Source of the DNA: an uncultured Pseudomonadota bacterium | GTDB taxonomy: Bacteria; Pseudomonadota; Gammaproteobacteria; Methylococcales; Methylomonadaceae | Assembly: GCA_903902945.1 (NCBI GenBank) | Contig: CAIUWU010000168.1 | Coordinates: 1 to 6,854 of the forward strand | Direction of reading: 5' to 3' | Length of the DNA: 6,854 bases | Shown here: one piece after another, positions 1 to 5,531 of the stretch | Layout of the letters: each line of letters starts with the position of its first letter | Position numbering within the stretch: position 1 is the first letter of the stretch | The notes under the pieces: model-generated | What the model saw: only the letters and a program-made list of their open reading frames with translations | Told to the model about the DNA's origin: nothing | Databases searched by the model: none | Program-made: the position numbers and the translations under genes

Positions 1-36
1 ATGGAAAGAATAGGGAAACGCTTCCCCATTTGGCAT

Positions 37-62
37 AAAAAAACCGGCGATTAAGCCGGTTT
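37..62 (-). terminator. Rho-independent terminator of the tRNA-Ser transcript
   Basis: A perfect 8-bp inverted repeat (41-48 with 55-62, 6-nt loop) is bordered on its left by seven A residues (37-43). Read on the minus strand this is a GC-rich hairpin followed by a run of T, the standard intrinsic terminator form. It lies about 48 nt downstream of the tRNA 3' end, so it should end that transcript. The T-run on the plus side is poor, so plus-strand activity is unlikely. Confidence 0.85.
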
Positions 63-109
63 AGTTTGTTTTGGCATTTTGCATATATTATTCATATACA
101 AATTAAAAA

Positions 110-200
110 TGGCGGAGAGCTAGGGATTCGAACCCCAGGATGGGTATAAGCCATCAACGGTTTTCAAGACCGCCGCTTTCGACCGCTCAGCCAGCTCTCC
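110..200 (-). tRNA. tRNA-Ser (anticodon UGA)
   Basis: On the minus strand 91 nt fold into a class II tRNA. The 7-bp acceptor stem (GGAGAGC with GCTCTCC) is followed by discriminator G and an encoded CCA at 112-110. The anticodon loop CTTGAAA gives anticodon TGA, reading UCN serine codons, mainly UCA. A long variable arm with a GATGG/CCATC stem and a T-loop of the TTCGAAT type complete it. The long variable arm and discriminator G are serine hallmarks. The gene faces away from the C1 cluster, has its own terminator, and marks the left boundary of the orfY-mch operon. Confidence 0.97.
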
Positions 201-210
201 AATCCCTGCT

Positions 211-238
211 ATTATTCCAGAAAAAATTTTAAAATCCA
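211..238 (-). promoter_or_regulatory. Possible sigma-70 promoter of tRNA-Ser
   Basis: On the minus strand an AATAAT hexamer (216-211) has a weak TGGATT element 16 nt upstream (238-233). It is followed by a GC-rich discriminator (GCAGGG) just before the tRNA 5' end at 200, as is common for stable-RNA promoters. The -35 match is only 3 of 6, so this is tentative. Confidence 0.3.
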
Positions 239-246
239 GTCTTTTT

Positions 247-252
247 TATAGT
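247..252 (+). promoter_or_regulatory. Possible -10 element for the orfY-mch operon
   Basis: TATAGT matches the sigma-70 -10 consensus at 5 of 6 positions. No good -35 hexamer lies 16-18 nt upstream; that place is an A/T tract (221-234). A start site near 259 would leave a leader of only 6-8 nt before the ATG at 266. That would agree with the absence of a Shine-Dalgarno sequence there. Confidence 0.3.
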
Positions 253-265
253 TCAGACCCAAGTA

Positions 266-1411
266 ATGACCTACTGCATTGATTTCAAAATATTATTAGT
301 CATTTCGCAATCCGCCAGAATGATCACAAAATTGGCTAAACAATGTGGTTATCAAGTAGTAGCCATTGACTGTTTTGCGGATAACGACACTCAATCGATG
401 GCCCTTGAAACCATCAAAATCGAAAATTTGTCGCAATCTAATCTTAAAACAGCCCTGTCTAACGTTAAACAGCGTTATGTAATTTCACTGGTTCTATACG
501 GCAGCGGTTTTGAAAATTATCTCGATAGCCTGAACTACTTGGAACAGCAATTCAGTCTGATCGGCAATCCCTCTGAGTTGGTCAGAAAATTACAAAACAA
601 GCCTGAATTTTTTAAGACCCTTGATCGCTTAGACATAGTTCATCCAGCAGTCTGTTTCACCACACCAGTCGAATTTAAAAATCAATGGCTCAGCAAACCA
701 ATGAACAGCGCCGGAGGACAGGGGATTCAGTTTCACCCCACCGCGCCGATAAATGTCAACCAGCCACATTATTGGCAACGATATATCAAAGGTAAAAGTT
801 ATTCCCTGTTATTTCTAGCCAATCAGCACGATGCCATTGTGATTGGTTATAACCAGCAATTTACCCACAGCTTAGAGCCTCATCCTTTTATCTTCAGTGG
901 GATACATAACCGGGCGTCGCTGCCTGAATCTCTGACTAGACAAATGTCAGAGGTTCTGCAACGCATTTTGACTATTTACCCCTTACAAGGCCTGGGCAGT
1001 CTGGATTTTATAGTTCATGATCAAACGGCTTATCTCTTGGAGATCAACCCCAGAATTCCCGCCAGTGCTCAGCTCTATGATGCAAAAATATTGCAACATC
1101 ACTTGCTGGCCTGTCAAAAACAGCAGTTGCCTAAGCGGTTGCCAACGCCCCAATTCACTGGCTATCAAGTAATTTATGCGCCAGACACAATTACAATTGA
1201 TGCCTCAATAAACTGGCCTGCCTGGGTTTATGACCAGCCGACTTCGGGTGCAATTATTGGCAAAAATCAAGCCTTATGCAGTATTATTGCCGCCGTTGAA
1301 CAATCTGACCAACTCCAGCCGCTATTATCCGAGCGCCAACTTTTCGTAGAAAATCTCTTACAAAACAGGTTCATATCATCATGCAATACCAAGCAAGCGT
1401 TAACCAACTGA
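266..1411 (+). CDS. orfY: ATP-grasp ligase of the H4MPT/methylofuran cluster (orfY-like, COG2232 type)
   Basis: A 381-residue cytosolic protein with the full ATP-grasp plan. The N-terminal pre-ATP-grasp domain carries SQSAR (14-18) and AIDCFADNDT (33-42). The ATP-binding domain has K112, K144 with a glycine loop (SKPMNSAGGQGI, 143-154) and the WQRYIKG strand (170-176). Metal and nucleotide ligands are GLGSLDF (242-248) and LLEINPR (257-263, with E259 and N261). A C-terminal domain of about 100 residues follows. ATP-grasp enzymes join a carboxylate to an amine through an acyl-phosphate; the substrate here is unknown. The OrfY label rests on its place next to mch and on the domain type, and a role in cofactor assembly is inference. 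The ATG at 266 is chosen because the first beta-strand begins at residue 8 and the next ATG would remove it. No Shine-Dalgarno is visible. It overlaps mch by 31 nt. Confidence 0.85.
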   Translation: MTYCIDFKILLVISQSARMITKLAKQCGYQVVAIDCFADNDTQSMALETIKIENLSQSNLKTALSNVKQRYVISLVLYGSGFENYLDSLNYLEQQFSLIGNPSELVRKLQNKPEFFKTLDRLDIVHPAVCFTTPVEFKNQWLSKPMNSAGGQGIQFHPTAPINVNQPHYWQRYIKGKSYSLLFLANQHDAIVIGYNQQFTHSLEPHPFIFSGIHNRASLPESLTRQMSEVLQRILTIYPLQGLGSLDFIVHDQTAYLLEINPRIPASAQLYDAKILQHHLLACQKQQLPKRLPTPQFTGYQVIYAPDTITIDASINWPAWVYDQPTSGAIIGKNQALCSIIAAVEQSDQLQPLLSERQLFVENLLQNRFISSCNTKQALTN

Positions 1412-2364
1412 GTCAACCTCTGGTCCAATATCTGATCGACAATGCAGCCAAACTGCGTCTTGGGATTCAAATACTCGACAACGGTTGCACGGTAATTGAT
1501 GCCGGTATCAATGCACTGGGCGGCCTGGAAGCCGGCAGAATCATTACCGAAATCTGCATGGGCGGACTGGGCACCGCGACATTGTCGCAAAGCAGTTACA
1601 CCAACCACTGGCCGCTGACTATCAATGTTCATGCCAGCAACCCAGTGTTGTCCTGCCTAGGCAGCCAGTATGCCGGCTGGACCTTGTCACACGGCAAATA
1701 CTATGCGCTGGGTTCCGGCCCGGCTCGTGCCATGGCAACCAAGCTAAAAGACGGTGAAGTGCAACCGGTTGAAGAGCTTTATAAGGAGCTAGCTTATCGC
1801 GATCAGGCTGAACGAGCGGCGATTGTGATCGAAAACGACGCCATTCCACCATTAGAAATCATTGAAAAAGTAGCTGCGGCCTGCGGCATTCAGCCGTCCG
1901 CATTAACTGTCATCGTCACCCCGACCAGCAGTCTGGCGGGTGGTGTACAGGTTGTGGGCCGGGTTCTCGAAGTAGCGATGCATAAAGCACATGCGTTGCA
2001 TTTCCCGCTAGAAAATATCATCGATGGCTCAGGCAGTGCGCCGGTTTGCCCGCCACACCCCAATTTCGTCAAAGCTATGGGACGTACCAACGATGCAATC
2101 CTGTTTGCTGGACAAGTGCATTTATTCGTGAAAGGCAATGATGATGATGCCAAACAACTGGCACAACAACTGCCAAGCTCAACCTCAAAAGATTACGGCA
2201 AACCGTTTGCTGATGTGTTCAAAGCCTATGAATACGATTTCTTTAAAATCGATGCCATGCTGTTTAGTCCCGCCAGTGTGATCGTTACCGCAGTCGAATC
2301 CGGCAAAAGCTTCCGCGCCGGTCAGCTGGATAATGCACTGCTCGACCAATCATTCGGCTTCTGA
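1381..2364 (+). CDS. mch: Methenyltetrahydromethanopterin cyclohydrolase
   Basis: Mch hydrolyses methenyl-H4MPT reversibly to 5-formyl-H4MPT in the cytosolic formaldehyde oxidation pathway, between the methylene-H4MPT dehydrogenase step and the formyltransferase/hydrolase complex. The 327 residues fit the family length of about 320. Family blocks are present along the whole protein: SVNQLSQPLV (6-15), CLGSQYAGW (92-100), ALGSGPARA (109-117), GGVQVVGR (187-194), DGSGSAPVCPPHPNF (215-229), GRTNDAILFAGQ (234-245) and FFKIDAMLFSPA (287-298). R194 and E197 keep the Arg-x-x-Glu spacing that I recall as active-site residues in archaeal Mch. The ATG at 1381 places the conserved SVN block six residues in. 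It lies inside the 3' end of the preceding gene, with a weak AGG 11 nt upstream, so translation is probably coupled. Confidence 0.97.
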   Translation: MQYQASVNQLSQPLVQYLIDNAAKLRLGIQILDNGCTVIDAGINALGGLEAGRIITEICMGGLGTATLSQSSYTNHWPLTINVHASNPVLSCLGSQYAGWTLSHGKYYALGSGPARAMATKLKDGEVQPVEELYKELAYRDQAERAAIVIENDAIPPLEIIEKVAAACGIQPSALTVIVTPTSSLAGGVQVVGRVLEVAMHKAHALHFPLENIIDGSGSAPVCPPHPNFVKAMGRTNDAILFAGQVHLFVKGNDDDAKQLAQQLPSSTSKDYGKPFADVFKAYEYDFFKIDAMLFSPASVIVTAVESGKSFRAGQLDNALLDQSFGF

Positions 2365-2385
2365 TTCCCTCATTAACCAGGTTGT

Positions 2386-2409
2386 GCGGCTGGCAGCAAG
2401 GCTAGCCGC
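2386..2409 (+). promoter_or_regulatory. mRNA hairpin between mch and orf5 (possible attenuator or processing site)
   Basis: A 9-bp stem (2386-2394 with 2401-2409, one G-U pair, 6-nt loop AGCAAG) starts 21 nt after the mch stop. The following sequence is only moderately T-rich (TACTCTTTTC), so it is at best a leaky terminator. It could also protect the 3' end of an mch message. It sits 32 nt before the TTG start of the next gene and may lower that gene's expression relative to mch. Confidence 0.5.
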
Positions 2410-2441
2410 TACTCTTTTCACTTTAGCCATCCCAATTAATT

Positions 2442-3329
2442 TTGCCCTGCATTGCCATTTTTACCGATGATCCAGGCTGGCATGGAAAACAGCTAAGCCA
2501 AGCGTTTGCCAAACGCGGTTATCAGAGCAGTTTTGTGTCTTTAACTGCCTGTGCGCTGCAGCTTACCAACCAGGATTTACCAATACTGATAGCTGGCTTT
2601 GAAGATGAACTACCGGCTGCAGCCTTCGTGCGCGGCGTACCGGGCGGCTCACTGGAAGAAGTAGTTTTCTATCTCGATCTGCTGCATGCGCTAAAAACAT
2701 TGGGCATTCCGGTTTATAACGATGGCCGAGCCATTGAAGCCAGTGTCGATAAAGGCATGACCAGCTTTTTATTACAGCATCATGGCCTGCCCACTCCGGT
2801 TACCTGGATGTTGCGTGATCGCGATCAGGCATTGCAAATTGCCTCTGCAGAATTGGCACAAGGTCATTATTTAATCAGCAAACCGCTGTTTGGCTCGCAA
2901 GGCGAGGGCATTCGGCGGCTTGAAAAGTCCACCGACTTATTATGGCTGACCAGCAGCAATGGCATTTATTACCTGCAACGCTTCATTGAATGCTCGGGGA
3001 CCGGCTATTCCGACATCCGGGTATTTGTGATTAATGGCAAAGCGATTGCCGCGATGCGCAGACGGGGTATTTCCTGGTTGAACAATGTCGCGCGTGGTGC
3101 CAGCTGCGAAGCTATCATGCTCAACCAAGCACTGGCAGAACTGGCCATCAAAGCAACCGCCAGCCTGAAGATGGAATATGCCGGGGTCGATATCATTGAA
3201 AATGCTGATGGCGACTATGTGGTGATTGAAGTAAACAGCGTACCTGCCTGGAAAGGCTTACAAACCGTCTGTGAGCTCAATATTGCCGAACAACTGGCTA
3301 ATGATTTAATTGACAGACTGCTGATATGA
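2442..3329 (+). CDS. orf5: RimK-family ATP-grasp ligase (orf5-like; candidate glutamate ligase)
   Basis: A 295-residue RimK/MptN-type ATP-grasp protein. The N-terminal domain opens with IAIFTDDPGWHG (4-15). The nucleotide-binding part has D103-K104, K147 with a glycine-rich loop (SKPLFGSQGEGI, 146-157), YLQRF (177-181), DIRVF (191-195), the R206-R208 triplet and NNVARG (214-219). The metal-ligand block is GVD (248-250) and VIEVN (261-265). Relatives such as MptN and CofF in methanogens add glutamate to H4MPT or F420, so a glutamyl-ligase role on dephospho-H4MPT or methylofuran is likely but unproven. A stop codon at 2424-2426 limits the start: only ATT 2439 or TTG 2442 precede the first conserved strand, so the rare TTG is chosen. 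No Shine-Dalgarno is visible. It overlaps the next gene by ATGA. Confidence 0.88.
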   Translation: MPCIAIFTDDPGWHGKQLSQAFAKRGYQSSFVSLTACALQLTNQDLPILIAGFEDELPAAAFVRGVPGGSLEEVVFYLDLLHALKTLGIPVYNDGRAIEASVDKGMTSFLLQHHGLPTPVTWMLRDRDQALQIASAELAQGHYLISKPLFGSQGEGIRRLEKSTDLLWLTSSNGIYYLQRFIECSGTGYSDIRVFVINGKAIAAMRRRGISWLNNVARGASCEAIMLNQALAELAIKATASLKMEYAGVDIIENADGDYVVIEVNSVPAWKGLQTVCELNIAEQLANDLIDRLLI

Positions 3330-4183
3330 ACAGCTACCCACAGTTACAAGAGGCCTATAAACGGGCCTGTGAAATTGAATTGCAGGCATTCAAGCCGGGT
3401 AATGTCAGCATTTACAGTGCTGCACACGATATGACAGTCGATGACTTCATTGCCAGCGCCATCGCCAGCGCGCCGGCCTTATGCAACCCGGATTATTCAC
3501 TGGGAGAAAAAATTTATTACGCGGTACAAGCCACTCGTCAAGCCGTTACTTGCAACACTAATCTGGGCATCATTCTGCTATCCGCACCATTAATGCAAGC
3601 CTTTATGCAGCGAAAACCCGATCAAAGCTTACGACAATCACTGGCAGAGGTATTGAGCCACACGACCCGGCAGGATTGTGACTGGGTATACAAGGCGATC
3701 ACGCTTGCCGCCCCCGGCGGTCTGGGAAAATCAGAGCAGCAGGATGTCAGCGAATCACCGCAAGTCAATTTACTGGAAGCCATGAAAATTGCCAGCCCCA
3801 AAGATCGCATCGCCTGGCAATATTGCAATGAATTTAAAGATATTTTTGATTTCACGGTTTTCGAGTATAATCGCGCCTTTGTTTTGTCCGGAGATTTTGG
3901 CTGGTCTGCATTGGTGGTATTTGCAGAATTACTGGCTCGCTATCCGGACAGTCATATCGAAAGAAAGTTTGGCTCCGAACATTCTGAATGGATCGCATCG
4001 CAAATGTCACTGCTATGCCAGCAGTTGAAAATCCGGTCTTTTTCAGAGTTAATGCCGTTTCTTCACGATCTTGATTGTGTTTTTAAAGCGAAAAGGATTA
4101 ATCCTGGAACTACAGCAGATCTGGTTGTCGCAACCTTGTTGACTGTGTTTCTGGAGCAACTAATTAGCAATAATCATTGCTGA
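3326..4183 (+). CDS. orf7: CitG/MdcB-family (triphosphoribosyl-dephospho-CoA synthase-like) protein (orf7-like)
   Basis: A 285-residue, mostly helical cytosolic protein of the CitG/MdcB superfamily (Pfam PF01874 type). Recognisable blocks are KPGNVS (23-28), TNLGIILL (78-85), APGGLG (129-134), DRIAWQY (160-166) and NPGTTADLVVATL (259-271). CitG makes the citrate lyase prosthetic-group precursor by displacing adenine from ATP and forming an alpha ribosyl-ribose bond with dephospho-CoA. No citrate or malonate decarboxylase genes are present here. The context instead is H4MPT/methylofuran synthesis, where this family member is known as Orf7 and its reaction is undetermined. A sugar-transfer step in making the H4MPT side chain is a plausible inference. 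The ATG overlaps the preceding stop as ATGA, which indicates translational coupling to orf5. Confidence 0.88.
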   Translation: MNSYPQLQEAYKRACEIELQAFKPGNVSIYSAAHDMTVDDFIASAIASAPALCNPDYSLGEKIYYAVQATRQAVTCNTNLGIILLSAPLMQAFMQRKPDQSLRQSLAEVLSHTTRQDCDWVYKAITLAAPGGLGKSEQQDVSESPQVNLLEAMKIASPKDRIAWQYCNEFKDIFDFTVFEYNRAFVLSGDFGWSALVVFAELLARYPDSHIERKFGSEHSEWIASQMSLLCQQLKIRSFSELMPFLHDLDCVFKAKRINPGTTADLVVATLLTVFLEQLISNNHC

Positions 4184-4214
4184 GCGATTTGGGCTAATAC
4201 CCAAAAATAAAAAA

Positions 4215-4243
4215 TTGGACATAGCGTCTATTTTTTCTTTCAT
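4215..4243 (+). promoter_or_regulatory. Possible fae promoter
   Basis: A TTGGAC hexamer (4215-4220, 4 of 6 to consensus) is preceded by an A-rich tract (4203-4214) that resembles an UP element. It is followed after 17 nt by TTTCAT (4238-4243, 4 of 6). The 84-nt gap after orf7 contrasts with the overlapping genes before it. The -10 match is weak, so the position is tentative. Confidence 0.35.
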
Positions 4244-4252
4244 TCTTATCTT

Positions 4253-4259
4253 AAGGGGA
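4253..4259 (+). promoter_or_regulatory. Strong Shine-Dalgarno of fae
   Basis: AAGGGGA lies 8 nt before the fae ATG. It is by far the best ribosome binding site in the window, while the genes around it have weak or no such site. This suits a protein needed at very high level. Confidence 0.85.
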
Positions 4260-4267
4260 TAATTAAA

Positions 4268-4783
4268 ATGGCAAAAATCACAAACTTGCGCGTTGGCGAA
4301 TCTTTGGTTGGTGACGGCAATGAAATTGCACACATCGACTTAATCATCGGCCCTCGTGGTTCAGCTGCTGAGTCTGCATTTGCAAACGCTTTGACCAATA
4401 ACAAAGACGGTTTCTCTACATTGTTGGCTGTTGTTGCTCCTAACCTGATGGTTAAACCAGCAACCATCCTGTTCAACAAAGTAACCATCAAAGGTGCAAA
4501 ACAAGCTGTGCAAATGTTTGGCCCTGCACAACGTGCGGTTGCTATGGCGGTTGCTGATTCAGTAGAAGACGGCACAATCCCAGCTGACGAAGCTGATGAT
4601 CTGTTCATTTCTGTTGGTGTTTTCATCCACTGGTTGGCTGAAGACGACGCTAAAATCGAAGAGTTCAACTACAAAGCAACTAAAGAAGCTATCGCTCGCG
4701 CTGTAGCTGGCTCACCAACTGCTGCTGAAGTTGTTGCTGCTAAGAAAGAAGCTAAACACCCATTCGCTGCTAACAACGTATAA
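4268..4783 (+). CDS. fae: Formaldehyde-activating enzyme (5,6,7,8-tetrahydromethanopterin hydro-lyase)
   Basis: Fae condenses toxic formaldehyde with dephospho-H4MPT to methylene-H4MPT, the entry reaction of the cytosolic H4MPT pathway. The protein has 171 residues, the usual Fae length of about 170, and is recognisable end to end: VGDGNEIAHIDLIIGPRG (14-31, including the catalytic-type histidine H22), VVAPNLMVKPATILFNKVTI (55-74), AVQMFGPAQRAVAMAVAD (79-96), IPADEADDLFISVGVFIHW (104-122) and the C-terminal HPFAANNV. Codon choice differs from its neighbours, with many GCT, GTT, AAA and AAC codons, as expected for a highly expressed gene. It has a strong Shine-Dalgarno and possibly its own promoter, and it ends at a strong hairpin. 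It can therefore be expressed well above the cofactor-biosynthesis genes. Confidence 0.98.
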   Translation: MAKITNLRVGESLVGDGNEIAHIDLIIGPRGSAAESAFANALTNNKDGFSTLLAVVAPNLMVKPATILFNKVTIKGAKQAVQMFGPAQRAVAMAVADSVEDGTIPADEADDLFISVGVFIHWLAEDDAKIEEFNYKATKEAIARAVAGSPTAAEVVAAKKEAKHPFAANNV

Positions 4784-4806
4784 GTTTTAGCTAGCAAACG
4801 TGTTTG

Positions 4807-4834
4807 AAAATACCCCGGCTTGCCGGGGTATTTT
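4807..4834. terminator. Bidirectional rho-independent terminator between fae and the HisA-like gene
   Basis: A near-perfect stem pairs 4807-4819 with 4822-4834. Its core is ATACCCCGGC/GCCGGGGTAT, closing in practice on a CTTG loop. On the plus strand it is followed by seven or more T (4831-4837) and ends fae transcription. On the minus strand it ends in TTTT and starts 13 nt after the stop of the convergent HisA-like gene. One hairpin can therefore serve both. Confidence 0.93.
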
Positions 4835-4846
4835 TTTGCCCGTCGG

Positions 4847-5515
4847 TCAGAATAATTTTGCGGACAAACAAGCGCGATGCAAGGCACTCGCCACCAGCAC
4901 ACTATCCACTCCCAGCTCTCTGAGACTTAACAAATCGGCATCGGAACGAACCCCGCCTGCCGCGCTGAAGCGCTTGCCGGGAAAACGTTTGAGCAGATTT
5001 TCCAACCGCCGGTAATCGGGGCCGAGATTGCTGCCCACCAGATCCAGCGTCATCACAATGATCCGCTCAGGCCAAGCCTCAACATTTTCCAGCCACGATG
5101 AATGCCCCATAAAACAAGCATTTTTAAAATCCAGTGACAAAATAGCCTGATCCGGCAGCGCAGTAAGTACCTGAGTCTGCACCTCGGAACCAATCACTGT
5201 TTTATAATGGCCGCGGTAGGTCAGGGTATCGGTCAGCTGCCGACCATCATCGATCCAGAACTCAAGATCCGGATAATCATTCAAAACCCGGTTCAACAAG
5301 GCCTGATGACTGCCAGAGCCGGTTATCGCATCGAGATCGGCAATATAAAAAGTGTTAAACGGAAACAGGTCGCGATAGGCGCGCAACACGGCCTCGATAT
5401 CACTTTGCCGGGTTAGCCGGGAAGCCAAATGTACCGGCTGGTACTGACTACGGTTACCACCCGTTGCATGGACCACCAGACCGTCTTTTAAATCAATGAC
5501 GGGAATAATCTGCAT
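4847..5515 (-). CDS. HisA/HisF-related TIM-barrel protein of the H4MPT cluster
   Basis: A 222-residue protein related to phosphoribosyl-isomerase HisA and to HisF, but shorter than HisA (about 245). It starts with MQIIPVIDLKDG, where D8 matches the first catalytic aspartate. IADLDAI follows at 58-64, and SLDF at 127-130 places D129 where HisA has its second catalytic aspartate. AAGGVR (185-190) and VASALH (208-213) correspond to the second phosphate-binding half. The first-half glycine loop of HisA is replaced by IDDG (88-91). The start at 5515 is chosen because the HisA-like fold begins there. The open frame continues 78 codons upstream, but only as an antisense copy of the neighbouring gene. 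No Shine-Dalgarno is visible. True histidine biosynthesis is unlikely given the context; such HisA/HisF relatives recur with H4MPT genes, and the reaction is unknown. Confidence 0.87.
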   Translation of the reverse strand: MQIIPVIDLKDGLVVHATGGNRSQYQPVHLASRLTRQSDIEAVLRAYRDLFPFNTFYIADLDAITGSGSHQALLNRVLNDYPDLEFWIDDGRQLTDTLTYRGHYKTVIGSEVQTQVLTALPDQAILSLDFKNACFMGHSSWLENVEAWPERIIVMTLDLVGSNLGPDYRRLENLLKRFPGKRFSAAGGVRSDADLLSLRELGVDSVLVASALHRACLSAKLF

Positions 5516-5517
5516 AG

Positions 5518-5522
5518 CGGAG
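5518..5522 (+). promoter_or_regulatory. Shine-Dalgarno deciding the TTG start of orf17
   Basis: CGGAG ends 9 nt before TTG 5532. The alternative in-frame ATG at 5496 has no such site and would add 12 residues before the conserved first strand. This decides for the TTG start. Confidence 0.7.
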
Positions 5523-5531
5523 TTTGAGTTT

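Noticed and set aside
13..26. Short hairpin GGGAA/TTCCC at the left edge
   Set aside because: A 5-bp stem with no T-run and no visible gene context; too weak to call.
1267..1852. Minus-strand open frames antisense to orfY and mch
   Set aside because: They show no recognisable motifs or ribosome sites and are fully covered by well-conserved plus-strand genes, so they are codon-composition shadows.
4188..4205. Stem-loop TTTGGG/CCCAAA after orf7 as a terminator
   Set aside because: The 6-bp stem is weak and is followed by an A-rich stretch rather than T on the plus strand. The minus strand has no T-run on the needed side.
4784..4799. Palindromic GTTTTAGCTAGCAAAC just after fae as an operator
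   Set aside because: It lies downstream of a stop codon and directly before a terminator, with no second copy near any promoter. It is probably incidental.
5203..5208. Perfect TATAAT hexamer on the plus strand
   Set aside because: It lies deep within the HisA-like gene, has no -35 match 16-18 nt upstream (CACCTC at 17 nt) and is more than 300 nt from orf17. It is likely chance.
5496..5531. ATG 5496 as the start of orf17, adding 12 residues
   Set aside because: It has no Shine-Dalgarno and overlaps the start of the divergent gene. TTG 5532 has CGGAG at good spacing and begins exactly at the conserved first strand.
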